Assembly: GCA_021464245.1 (NCBI GenBank) | Contig: JADCRB010000032.1 | Coordinates: 1,104,025-1,168,024, forward strand | Reading direction: 5' to 3' | DNA from: Carallia brachiata | Taxonomy: Eukaryota > Streptophyta > Magnoliopsida > Malpighiales > Rhizophoraceae | DNA length: 64,000 nucleotides | Part shown: positions 35,301 to 46,334 of the stretch, one piece after another | Position numbering within the stretch: position 1 is the first letter of the stretch | Layout of the letters: each line of letters begins with the position of its first letter | Made by a program: the position numbers and the translations under genes | The notes under the pieces: model-generated | Database searches by the model: none | What the model was told of the DNA's origin: nothing | What the model saw: the letters and a program-made list of their open reading frames with translations, nothing else

Positions 35301-35948
35301 GAAGGCTGCGTCCAACTAAGCAATGGGAAATTGTATGACATTGCTCTAGGCATTGCTAGAGGTATCGAATATCTGCATCGAGGCTGTGACATGCAGATTC
35401 TTCATTTCGATATCAAGCCTCACAACATTCTCCTCGACGACAAATTCAATCCAAAGGTTTCGGATTTTGGCTTGGCAAAATTGTACTCAACGGCTGATAG
35501 CATCGTGACCCTGACAGCGGCAAGAGGAACACTAGGTTACATGGCTCCGGAGTTGTTTTACAAGAACATTGGAGGGGTCTCCTACAAAGCTGATGTGTAT
35601 AGTTTCGGAATGTTACTGATGGAAATTGCGGGACGAAGAAGGAACTTCAACAGATTAGCCACACATTCAAGTCAAGTGTACTTCCCTTCATGGATTTATG
35701 ATCAGTACAATGAACAAAAGGAAATAGATTTGGGTGATACCACAAAGGAAGACAAGGAAATAACCAAAAAGATGATTATTGTAGCATTATGGTGTATACA
35801 GTTGAGGCCTGATTTACGCCCTTCCATGCACAAAGTCCTGGAGATGCTTGAAGAGAAGTGGAAAGCCTGGAAATGCCCCCAAAACCTTATACTGGAATTG
35901 ATGCAAGCTCAACAGGGACCACAGAGGCATCAACTGATGATTACATAG
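32395..35948 (+). CDS. LRK10-like receptor kinase, copy 1 (frame lesions in the kinase domain)
   Basis: Exons 32395-33121, 33238-33252, 34012-34065, 34185-34211, 34474-34503, 34594-34635 and 34858-35948. The first exon gives a signal peptide ([10 protein letters not shown]) and a Cys-rich galacturonan-binding-type ectodomain ([20 protein letters not shown]). Small exons lead to a membrane helix ([20 protein letters not shown]). The kinase has [12 protein letters not shown], the AAIK lysine, HFDIKPHN (HFD in place of HRD, the non-RD type), DFGLAKL and MAPELF. Such kinases are membrane receptors in wall or pathogen sensing. Compared with copy 2, a 2-nt loss near 35199 and a 1-nt loss near 35240 scramble about 14 residues (should read [15 protein letters not shown]). 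A 1-nt loss near 35852 replaces the C-tail and brings an early stop. Literal product is 661 residues, and its kinase is probably impaired. The start Met is the one shared with copy 2. Confidence 0.82.
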
Positions 35949-37237
35949 ATTCCAGCAGTTCTGATTTTGATACAAATTCTGTATATGAACAACAGTTCAC
36001 TAGTAGGGGGTGAAGTATTCAATTCTTCCTAGAAAATTATCACTGCTGCGTTTAGTGCCTGTTATACTTTCTTTTTTTATTTTTTTATTTTTTTTAGTGC
36101 AACACAAATACAATCTTAGACTATATAGATATATTTTACCTATATTTATAATTCAATTGGGTCTTACTTCAATTTTTTTTTTTTTTTTTTTTTTACATTT
36201 CATTTTAGTTAACTTGATACATGTAAAATGTAGGTCAAATTAAAAATTTATATTATAATTAAGAGCATCACTTCTTCTTCTTCTTCTAAAAAAAAAAGCA
36301 TCACTATATAATTACGTAATTTATAGTATAAAAAAAATATAATTAATTTAATAATTAATAATTTATTTTTAATTTTAATATATTTTTTATGGTATAATAA
36401 TTCAAATTTTTATATATTAAATTTGAATCTATCATGTTGGTAATGAATTTTTTTACGAGCGAATAATGCTTTTTTTAGTCTCCTTTTTTCTTTCTAACCG
36501 TTTTTACTCAAAATTTCATAAATCGGGTCACAAGTATTTATTCAATGTTTTTTCATAATCAACAAAGTAGTGACAAAAGACATAATTTGTACAAAATTTT
36601 TCATTTTTCATTTCAATATAATTTGCTCTTTTGTAGAGCTATTTGCAACATTTCTACAAAAAAACATAAAAGAACAAACGTGCAAGTTTAATAGTCATAA
36701 ATTTAACGCATAATTATATTCATTTCCCAACAAAAAATAAATATATGCCCTTTGTCAGAATTACACTCATTTTGATACTCAATCCTTATAAATTTTTCAA
36801 TTTAGTCCTAAATTTTTTAATTTTTTAATCAAATTTTAAAATTTTCAATTCTTTTACAAACTGATACTTTTGTTAATGGAAATCATTCAAACGTTATCTT
36901 TATTTAGTCAATGGTTAATTTTAACTGTTTAACTAATTTTTGTTAACGAAAGTATTAGTTTCTAAAAGAACTGAAAGGTTTAAAATTTGATTGAAAAAGT
37001 TGAAAAGTTTAAGATTAAATTAGAAAAATTATAAAAATTTAGAATTAAAATAGGTATAAATTTTTTTATACTACACATGAGAAAGAGATTAATGGAATTG
37101 AATTGAATTTCAGAAAATTTTGTGGCCCTGTACCCTCTCCCTCTCCGTCCAATTGATTTATATTTGGGCTGAATTTTCTTTTTCCTTCCTAACCGAAATG
37201 GAATGCCGTCAAAAAAAAAAAAAAGAAAACACAACCG
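35949..37237. other. 3' flank of copy 1, non-coding
   Basis: Very AT-rich, with a (CTT)n tract near 36266-36285 and a palindromic MITE-like block. No gene recognised. Confidence 0.4.
36760..37062. mobile_element. Palindromic MITE-like element
   Basis: The first and last 85 bp or so are inverted copies of each other (catttt(g)a-tact...caatttagtcctaaa against its reverse near 37000-37060). The interior is AT-rich. The equivalent position in unit 2 is much shorter, so it was probably inserted after the duplication. Target-site duplication not resolved. Confidence 0.55.
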
Positions 37238-37757
37238 TTCAAAAATAGGGATAAGGATTTTTTTAGTCCTAAACCTTTAGATTTTTTTACATTTGAGTTC
37301 TAAATTTTTTTGACATTTCATTTAAGTCCTAAATTTTTTGATTTTCTACTAAATTAGTCCTTCTGTTTAACAAAAGTGATTAATCTATTAAAAAATAATT
37401 TTAACTTTACAAAAAATTATTTAAAAAAGATTAAATATATGAATTGAATGTCTTTTTTATAAAAAAATATACATGTTGCCTATTTAATTCGTATATTTGT
37501 TGATTAAAAAAATATTTAATATGCATATTTTGTTGATGAAAAAAATATTTAACTCATGTATTTAAACTTTTTTAAATGATTTTTATTAAATTAAACTCAT
37601 TTATTAATAGATTGACTATTTTTCGTAATTTAAAGGACTGATATAGTAAAAAATTAAAAGATTTAGAACTTAAATGAAATGTTAAAAAGGTTTAGGACTC
37701 AAACGTAAAAAAATATAAAGGTTTAGGACTTTAAAAATATTTATCCCTTCAAAAATA
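37238..37757. mobile_element. Mutator-like MITE with 10-bp target-site duplication
   Basis: The direct repeat ttcaaaaata is at 37238-37247 and 37748-37757. The 500-bp element between them has long inverted ends starting gggataa and containing agtcctaaaccttta. Unit 2 has the empty site with a single ttcaaaaata (about 45494-45503). A 9-10 bp duplication with long terminal repeats fits Mutator-like elements. It encodes no protein. Confidence 0.85.
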
Positions 37758-38538
37758 ATCTCCCTATTTTCTTCGGCGTCAAATTAATTTAACAGTAAAA
37801 GTTTATGGACGTGTCCAAATGCTGACCATACTGGATTAATGTAAAAAATATTTTTTTAAATTTTTTTAAAAGAAATTAAAATTTAAAATAATATTAATTA
37901 TATTAAGATAACATTAATATATATATAAGATTTAATTTTTTAAACAAAAATTTAGATAGTGAATACCTAATTTGTATCTTCAATTCTGAACTCTTAATTT
38001 TAATTTCCTTTTCCTTTTTCACATTTTCAGTGGTTTTTGTTTGTGAGGACAATAAAAATAAAAAATATATTAAAATTTCATTTTTTTTCCTCTGCAAAAA
38101 ATAATTAAATTGGAAATTAACACCTGTGTCTGTGGGTGTGTGTGTGTGTTTTTTTTTTCTCTCGCTCTCCCAGCCAGAGTCTCACAGAGTGTTGTGTACT
38201 TGCGTTGATGGTTTTGCAGTTTACGGATGGCAAAGACAAAAACAGAAGTTTCAGACACCAAACAGCCGACTGAGTTAGTCAACCAAACAAACAAATAATT
38301 CAGTTCCAAACTTCCAATTCCTCAGAAAGATTCAAAAAAACAAAAAGAAAGTCTTCAAAGATTTGTTCCTGAACCAAACTCATCAAACCATTTTTAAAGC
38401 TGAACCTGCCATTTAATCCCTTGCCAATTTCTTGGCTATCATTGCCTTGAATTCTCAGAAAGATTAGATTTTAGACCATAACTCATTCAGTGTTACATTG
38501 ATGAAGTGTGTATCCCAACCACGAATACATTCTACATA

Positions 38539-39272
38539 AGTGCTAACATGGACGAAGCTACGTTGGGGCAGAGGGTGATTTTTATTAGCAATAATTTACT
38601 AAATAATTTCAAAAGACATGGTTAGCCCAAGTGGCAGGCCATCTTCCCCCCTTGGCTCCTTCTTCTCCTCCCAGGTTTTGAGAGACATTGGGGTAAAGAA
38701 TCCTTTCTTTTTTTTTTTTTGGTAAAAAAAATCCTTTTTTTTTCCGAAAATTGCTTTTTTTTTTCTTTTCAAATATAACCTTCCTTTTAATTTCATTTTA
38801 TTTACTTTCAATAGTATTTCGATAATTTTTTTTTATCTTATACAGTCTTTTAAGAAATATTTAATCTTTGAATGAAACAAATTATTATCAATAGATATTA
38901 AAAAAGAAAAAAATATCTAGAAATATATTGTATATTTAAATATATATTTATTTATAAATTTTAATTTAATTTTATCAGTTACAACAATTGCACAAAAAAA
39001 ATTATATTTTTAACAATAAATATCATGAAGAATCTATTGTACAATTATATGAGTAATAAATAACTAAATGATTGAATTAATACTTATATAAAAAATATAT
39101 TTAATTACATATAAAAAAAAAAATATTTTAAAATATTAAAATTCACAAAATATAATTATGATACCTATTATTCAAAATAATTAATATAATTTTTATTTAT
39201 GTATTAAATTAATTTTATACTATAACATTTGTCTCCCACAAATTATGTTCTGGCTTCGTCCTTGAGTGCTAA
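38539..39272. mobile_element. hAT-type non-autonomous element with 8-bp duplication
   Basis: agtgctaa flanks both sides (38539-38546 and 39265-39272). The element (718 bp) begins catggacgaagc and ends, in reverse, caaggacgaagc, giving short CA-starting inverted ends. The corresponding site in unit 1 (near 31110) reads acataagtaaggcaggg without the insert. There is no transposase frame; the interior is AT-rich. It inserted in the promoter region of receptor-kinase copy 2. Confidence 0.85.
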
Positions 39273-40854
39273 GGCAGGGAAATTGTCTTGTTGGTTAATT
39301 TTTGTTTGAAAATGGAAAACAAGAATATTTAACCGGTAATCACAGTTTTTTCAGTTGAGTCCTCCTTGGACATGGTGTCATGGTCAATTGGCCATTTACA
39401 TAAAGAAAAATTGAACAAAAAAACAAAAAAAAGACACCAATTAGTCAGTTCGTGAAAAATTGAGGGCATTTTTTGATACGCACGCTGTTCAAATTTTGCT
39501 TCTTTCCTCCTCTCAATTGACCACCAAACACGTTTTCTTTTCCACTTTTTTGTTAAGAAAAATGTTTGGCATCTAGGTTGGTAACTATATTTATTATACA
39601 TGTTGCGATAATCTTATTTACTTATATAATAAAATTAATAAAATATAATATAAAAAATTAATATATATTTTTTATCATAAAAATAATAAATATTATTATA
39701 AAAATAATTAAATTTATCATAAAAAATATATTTTATATATATACTATTTGGGTATAAGAATATATAAACGAAACTGAGTTCTTTTGTCAAATGTTTCATG
39801 TCTCCTTATTTTCAGACGAGTACACAATATAATAACTAAATAATTAGAGATGGTTTGACAACTTCACGTCAGAGGATATAAACCATGGCACTCACTTCGT
39901 TGTCCAATCCAGGTCCTTGTTTTCAAGCCGACATTTCCAAATTCATCACAGAGGAAAGCTGAACATTTGGGAAGCGGCAGTCAACAATATTTGTTTTCCA
40001 CTTCTTGACTCCAAGGAAGGGTAGCCATCTTTGACCAATTCAAAGTTTTGAAAAAAGTGGGAGTCTTGAATTGTTTAAGAATTTCTCCTCAACTTATAAT
40101 TCTGCCTAACGGGACCAGAGGTTTCTACCCATTGAGGGATGATATTTCGTGCCAAAAGATAATTTTGCACAAGAAAATTTTACTAATCTGCTTATTCAAT
40201 GAGTCCAATTGTATGGATCCGATAAATGGATAGGAAAAATTGATTGAGACGATGAATAATGTAATCGATTAATTGAATTATATAACTAAACAATTATTAA
40301 ATGTAAAAAAAAAATACTCGTCAGCATAATTTTATCAGAATTTTGTTATTAATAATTATCGTTTAGTTACACAATTCAATATACTAATTGCACTTTGACT
40401 CTTTCCAGTCAATTTTCCTATTTTTCCAATTTATCTATTTTTTTGTTATTAAATAATTGAAAAAAATTAAGCAGACATGCTTGTATAGAGAGAAGGGAGA
40501 CGTCCCCTAAATTGATCCTAAAGATAAAAATTCTCTCAATTTTAAGCAAACAAAGTTACGCGGACAAGAGGTGTGGACACAAAAGAACACTGATTATGTT
40601 GTGATTTTTTTTTTTTTTTTTGTTTGATGTGTATACTTTTCAAATTTATGGGTAATAGAATTATCACACAGGATAGCCCTGCCACTGTTTATATTTCTCC
40701 ACATAACAGTGCTCATTTTAAGGGGGTTTAATTAAACTTTTTAGTAACAGTGGTCGGAATTGTCAAGAAGAAAAAGGACAGTCCTTTTTCATATCTTTAT
40801 TGTTTGTTAGGAAGATCCTATGTTGCGTATTTTCTGTTTCTTCTGTGTCTCGCG

Positions 40855-43800
40855 ATGTCTGGTAGAAAGCTTCTTATTTCTGAATACAGCTGCCTTCTCT
40901 TTCTTCTGATCCTGATCCTGGATCACCATGCTTGCACTGCTAGAGAAACCAATCCTTGCCCAGCTTCTTCCTGTGGCAACATCCCCAACATAAGCCACCC
41001 TTTTCGATTAACAACCGATCCCAAAGGCTGTGGCAACAATAATTATGAACTTCTCTGCGAGAACAACCTCGCAGTTTTGTTCCTGTTCTCAGCAAAATAT
41101 TATGTGCAGGCAATCAATTACAACAACTTGACTATCCGCCTGGCAGATGCCGATATCAAGCAAAACGATTGCTCTTCGCTCCCGACTCATTCTTTAACTT
41201 CCAGTCAGATTTTGTTGACTCGGATTTCTATACTCGAATATACCCTGAGGAGTTTTCGCCGCCAAAAGAATTGTTTCAGAGTTTGGTCTTTGTCCAGTGT
41301 ACTGAAAATCCTGGAAATGCTTCCCGCTATGCGGACACTTCTCCTTGCAACATCACTGGTGCACATGGCTATTATTCCTATGTCACGGTTGGCCCTGTTA
41401 CTGTCTGGGAATTGCCGGATTCCTGCCGTATAGAGCAGACCGTTTTGACATCTTTACTGCCAAATGATGAGAAGACTATCACCTACAAGGATGTTCACAA
41501 CGGCATGGTTTACGGATTCGAGCTTTCATGGGCTAAAGCCCTTGAGAAAATCCCAGTAATTCGCGGTGGCGACCAGGAGAGTATGTTACATCTTCCCTTG
41601 TTGTCTCCACCTTTTTTTTTTTTCCCTTATTTGTTGAAATAATTAACTTCGGTTTATCACTTGACTGTGATGAGTGATTCATTCATCTGATTCTGCAAAT
41701 TGATATCTCGTTTTCGTTTTCTGTCATTACAGGACTAGATTCTGCAGGTGAGGAGTCATTGAGTCTTCTTATGGCTATTCCCATATACATTGTTTCCTGG
41801 GATGATGTTAATGAGGAATTCATGAACTTCATACTTTGGAGTTGGGAGCCAAGTGAGAAGTACTATTTCTCTGGAAATTAGGCCCTTTTATTGTGTGATC
41901 GTAACATTTAAATCCTTCCCCAGAAAAAAATCTCTTAGTAGTTGCTGAAGATTTAGCTTTTAATTATGCACCTTAGGTATCTCTAAACCACAACTTCTGC
42001 TGGAAATTGCATAAAGAAACAAAAGTCCAATATTCAGGACTAATTATGCAGACAATCATCCCTTGTCCCATATAATTCTATTCCAACTAGGATTTTATTC
42101 ATATTTCTTGAAGTGATGTTAAAGGGTTTTTCTATCCGGATTGATGGCTTGGGGCCATTAAGTATAACATTCCAATTGAATGAATACTAGGATCATAGAA
42201 TTACAGGTAGCTGCTCTGATAGACTTTGAGAGTTGATATTCACCAACAGAAACTTCGTATTGGACACCTTGTCGAATATGCTACATTCAGATATTTGGTT
42301 TGTTTATGTTGCCTCTGTGCTTTTTGTAGGCTTACTCACATGGTTGCGCGCATTCCTTGGCATTTACGTGTATGCCATCTTCGGTAAGAGGCTAACTGCA
42401 TCTTCACTTTTGTTGATTTTCTTGGTTGTTAGTCCCAAATTTATACCATGGGCTTTCCACTTGGCTTCACCATCTATTCTCTTTGTTTGCCTCTTTAAAT
42501 TTTTCTGTTTTTTCTTGCAGATTTGTGTACTGACCTGCCTGATCCCATCCGTACCTCTGCAAGAACTGCCTTAGGTAAGCACCTGCACCTATTCGTGTGA
42601 ATTGTGTATATTTTTTGTATGATAGCTTGCAATTTCTTCTGTGAAAATGTATATGCTAACTTTGCTTCTATTTTCCTTTTTATTTCCAATATAGATGGAC
42701 AGTTATGCTCAGATGCCTTAGGTGAGGACTTGCTTTATGTTCTAATGGTTATTTCATTGTTATTCATTTAGTTATTTAGTTCAGTTATCGTTATTGCAAA
42801 ATTTATCCGAAGCACTTTCTGAGATTGAAGCCATATATATAACTTTTCCAGCGTTAGGGAAACAATGTTGACCAAATTTGTAACAACGGTGATTAGTTCA
42901 ACTTTTAGATCGATTTTTTTTTGTTTTTGGTCTATAGATTTATTTCATTTCGACCATATTTTTGACCTTTGTTTTTCAATTTTTTCTTGCAGAATTGCTC
43001 AGCAAGATGCCACCTTTCCTTCGTAAGAGCATTTTTACTTCTTTGGACTGTCGATGAAGGATATGTATACTATCACCTCTGCTTTATGTGATCTGTCTTT
43101 CTTTCTTGCAGGTTTGTTCTTCAAGCACAGTTACTTTGTAGCTTTTCTTGGTAAGACCTTTCCGTTCTCTAGTTTTGATTGATAATTGATTCATAAAATG
43201 GAGACAAGTATGAGATTGTTTTCCTGTAATAGGCACTGACAAAATTTTGTAGCGTATGCGATTATGATCAACTCATGTTCTGTAAATAGCAAAGCACTGA
43301 TAGGAAGTATGAGAAAATTCCGCAACTAATTTCCTAACAATCTTTATTTTCTTTTGTGATTTTCTATGAATAGTGTTCTTCCACGTTGTATTATTCATTT
43401 GTGGAGCTCCATGCGTGGCCATATTCTTGATCTACAAATGGCGAAGACGACATTTATCAATCTATGACACGGTTGAAGAGTTCCTTCAAAGCAATGATAA
43501 TCTGATGCCAATTAGGTACTCTTACTCAGACATTAAGAAGATGACCAAAAACTTCAGTGACAAGTTGGGTGAAGGAGGTTATGGTTCTGTGTACAAAGGC
43601 AAGCTTAGAAGTGGCCGTTTTGCGGCAATAAAGATGTTGGGTAAATCCACAGCTAATGGGCAAGATTTCATCAATGAAGTTGCAACCATTGGGAGAATCC
43701 ACCATGTAAATGTGGTGCAGCTCATTGGATTTTGTGTCGAGGGATCAAAGCGTGCTCTTATATACGAGTTCATGCCTAATGGTTCGCTTGATAAGCACAT

Positions 43801-44551
43801 TTTTTCCAACGATCAACGAGAAGGCTGCATCCAACTAAGCAATGGGAAATTGTATGACATTGCTCTAGGCATTGCTAGAGGTATCGAATATCTACATCGC
43901 GGCTGTGACATGCAGATTCTTCATTTCGATATCAAGCCTCACAACATTCTCCTGGACGACAAATTCAATCCAAAAGTTTCGGATTTTGGCCTGGCAAAAT
44001 TGTACTCAACGGGTGACAGCATCGTGACCCTGACAGCAGCAAGGGGAACACTAGGATACATGGCTCCGGAGTTGTTCTACAAGAACATTGGAGGGGTCTC
44101 CTACAAAGCTGATGTGTATAGTTTTGGAATGTTGCTGATGGAAATTGCGGGACGAAGACGGAACTTCAACAGATTAGCCACACATTCAAGTCAAGTGTAC
44201 TTTCCTTCATGGATTTATGACCAGTACAGTGAACAAAAGGAAATAGAATTGGGTGATACCACAAAAGAAGACAAGGAAATAACCAAAAAGATGATTATAG
44301 CAGCATTATGGTGTATACAGTTGAGGCCTGATTTTCGCCCTTCTATGCACAAAGTCCTGGAAATGCTTGAAGGAGAAGTGGAAAGCCTGGAAATGCCCCC
44401 AAAACCTTACACTGGAATTGATGCAAGCTCAACAGGGACCACAGAGACATCAACTGATGATTACATGGATTCCAGCAGTTCTGACTTTGATACAAATTCT
44501 GTACATGAACAACAGTTCGCTAGTAGGGGGGAAGTTTTCGATTCTTCCTAG
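40855..44551 (+). CDS. LRK10-like receptor kinase, copy 2 (1-nt loss in the ectodomain)
   Basis: Exons 40855-41580, 41733-41747, 42521-42574, 42695-42721, 42993-43022, 43112-43150 and 43374-44551, all GT-AG and in phase. The kinase exon is intact: [12 protein letters not shown], the AAIK lysine, [45 protein letters not shown] and a Ser/Thr-rich tail ending EVFDSS. Exon 1 has the same signal peptide and galacturonan-binding-type domain as copy 1. It lacks one base near 41215 (ttttgttgac against ttttgtctgac), so the literal frame leaves the true one after about codon 120 and ends at 41433. With that base the product would be 689 residues. It also has Gly instead of Cys in IRCGNQE, a second change in the ectodomain. 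Like copy 1, the catalytic loop is non-RD. It may be a pseudogene, or the base may be an assembly error. Confidence 0.82.
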
Positions 44552-44594
44552 AAAATCATCACTTCTACTTCTAGGTGCTTGTTATACTTTCTAT

Positions 44595-44619
44595 ACTCTC
44601 TCTCTCTCTCTCTCTCTCT
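44595..44619 (+). repeat. CT microsatellite
   Basis: About twelve CT dinucleotides in the 3' flank of receptor-kinase copy 2. Copy 1 has a T-rich tract instead (near 36070-36100), so the run expanded after duplication or was lost from copy 1. Confidence 0.9.
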
Positions 44620-45166
44620 GTGTTCTTTTTTTTTTTTAACTGCAACACAAATATGATCTTAGACTATATAAATATATTTTACTTATATTTATAATTCAAT
44701 TGGGTCTCACTTCAATTTTTTACTTTTTTTATTACATCTATTTTTGATTAACTTGATTCATGTAAAATGAAAGTCAAATTAAAATTTATAGTGAAGATAT
44801 CAATTGTGTCTCATTGGTGTAATTTTTAAGCTATGATAATTTAATTAATTTTTTTTATACTACACATAACAAAGAAATTAATGGAATTGAATCAGATTTT
44901 AGAAAATTTTGTCCTGTACTAAACGAAAAAAATTGTCATTCTTTTTTTTATTAAAAAATTTATTAAATTATGAGCTATATATAATAAAAATAATTTATTT
45001 TTCTCATTAATCTCACACAACTTTCCATAACACTTAAAACTATAAAAATTCAAGTTTTTCCTTTTTCTTTTTTAATTAGTGATTTCAAAATTATTATCTT
45101 TTGACTGCTCTACCATTTCCCTCTCTGTCCGATTGATTTATATTTGGGCGAATTTTCTTTTTCCTT

Positions 45167-45447
45167 CTTTTCTTTTTTAAACAAGAAAAAAAATTTATCG
45201 TGAATATTATCAGATCCGTAAGTCGGATCAGAACATTCATATTTATAATACTCATTTAACTCAACTTATTAAAAAAAATTTATCATTTGAGTAATAATAC
45301 ACTTGAGCGGGTCTTCTCCACGCAGCCCATAGATTAATCAATTGTAAATCACAGGCGCAAGAACTGCAGCTGAAGTCTAACGTGAGCAAAAGACATCATC
45401 TCACTAATGTTATCAATAAAACTCAAACCCAAGTCCTTTCCTTTTCT
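45167..45447. mobile_element. Insertion of about 280 bp present only in unit 2
   Basis: Unit 1 reads ttttctttttccttcctaacc without interruption (near 37170-37190). In unit 2 the same sequence is split by about 280 bp that ends in ttttcttcctaacc. The insert contains cagatccgtaagtcggatc and cttgagcgggtcttctccac. Terminal repeats are unclear, so the class (SINE, MITE or other) is open. Confidence 0.55.
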
Positions 45448-46334
45448 TCCTAACCGAAATGGAATGCCGTCGAAAAACAAAAAACACAACCGTTCAAAAA
45501 TAATCGCCCCATTTTCCTCGGTGGCAAATTAATTTAACAGTAAGTTTATGGACGTGTCCAAATGCTGCCCGTACTGAATTAATGCCAAATAAAAATTAAA
45601 ATTTAAAATAATACAAATTATATTTTAAAGAATATTAAATATATATAAAATTTATTTTTTTTAAAAAAAATTAAATAATAAATATGTAATTGTATTTCAA
45701 TTCTCTGTATAATAACTCTTAATTTTAATTTCCTCTGCCTCTTCACATTGTCAGTTGTTTTTGTTTGTGAGGGCAATAAAAAATATATTAAAATTTTTTT
45801 TTTTTTCCTCTGCAAAAAATAATTAAATTGGGAATTAACACCAGTTTGTGTGTCTGATTATTTTTTTTTTTTTCTCGCTCTCGCAGCCAGAGTCTCCCAG
45901 AGTGTTGGTACTTGCGTTGATTGTTTTGAGTTCGAATATGGCAAAGACAAAAACAGACGTTTCAGACACTAAACAGCCGACTGAGTTAGTCAACCAAATA
46001 AACACATAAATTCAGTGCCAAACTTCCTATTCCTCGGAAAGATTCAAGAAAAAAAACTCTTCAAAGATTTGTTCCTGAACCCAACTCATCAAACCGTTTT
46101 TAAAGCTAAACCTGCCATTTAATCCCATGCATATTTCTTTGCCTTAAATTCTCAGAAAGATTAGATTTTTATGCATACCCATCGAAACCCATTTTGGAAT
46201 CCAGTGTCACCTATTAGATTTCTCGCCAATTTTGCAATCTGCACACCTTTCTGGGGTAACCACTATTAGGGTTTTGCTTCATTGTTTTTCTGCTCTATAG
46301 ACACCATCTAGTTGTCACTGAGCTTGAAGAAGAC

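Larger units (their letters stand above)
31041..38471 (+). repeat. Unit 1 of a large direct duplication (LRK10-like locus)
   Basis: This block and 38472-46170 match in order along their length: the promoter (31070-32050 versus 38500-40560), the receptor-kinase gene, its 3' flank and a leader-like block (38150-38460 versus 45870-46160). Exons are almost identical and introns are highly similar, so the duplication is young. Unit 1 alone carries MITE-type insertions at about 36760-37062 and 37248-37747. The unit boundary is visible near 38471, where leader-like sequence (agaaagattagatttt) switches to promoter sequence (gatgaagtgtgtatccc). Confidence 0.85.
38472..46170 (+). repeat. Unit 2 of the large direct duplication
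   Basis: Second copy of the receptor-kinase unit, ending in the leader region of ADA2b. Unit 2 alone has a hAT insertion (38547-39264), about 220 bp of extra AT-rich DNA at 39568-39788 flanked by aaatgttt, and about 280 bp of extra DNA at about 45167-45447. Unit 2 adjoins ADA2b, so it holds the original right-hand context; unit 1 is the extra copy on that side. Confidence 0.85.
44552..46334. other. 3' flank of copy 2 and ADA2b leader/promoter
   Basis: It contains a CT microsatellite, the unit-2-specific insertion near 45.2-45.4 kb and, from about 45870, the leader-like block shared with 38150-38460. No open frame of interest. Confidence 0.45.
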
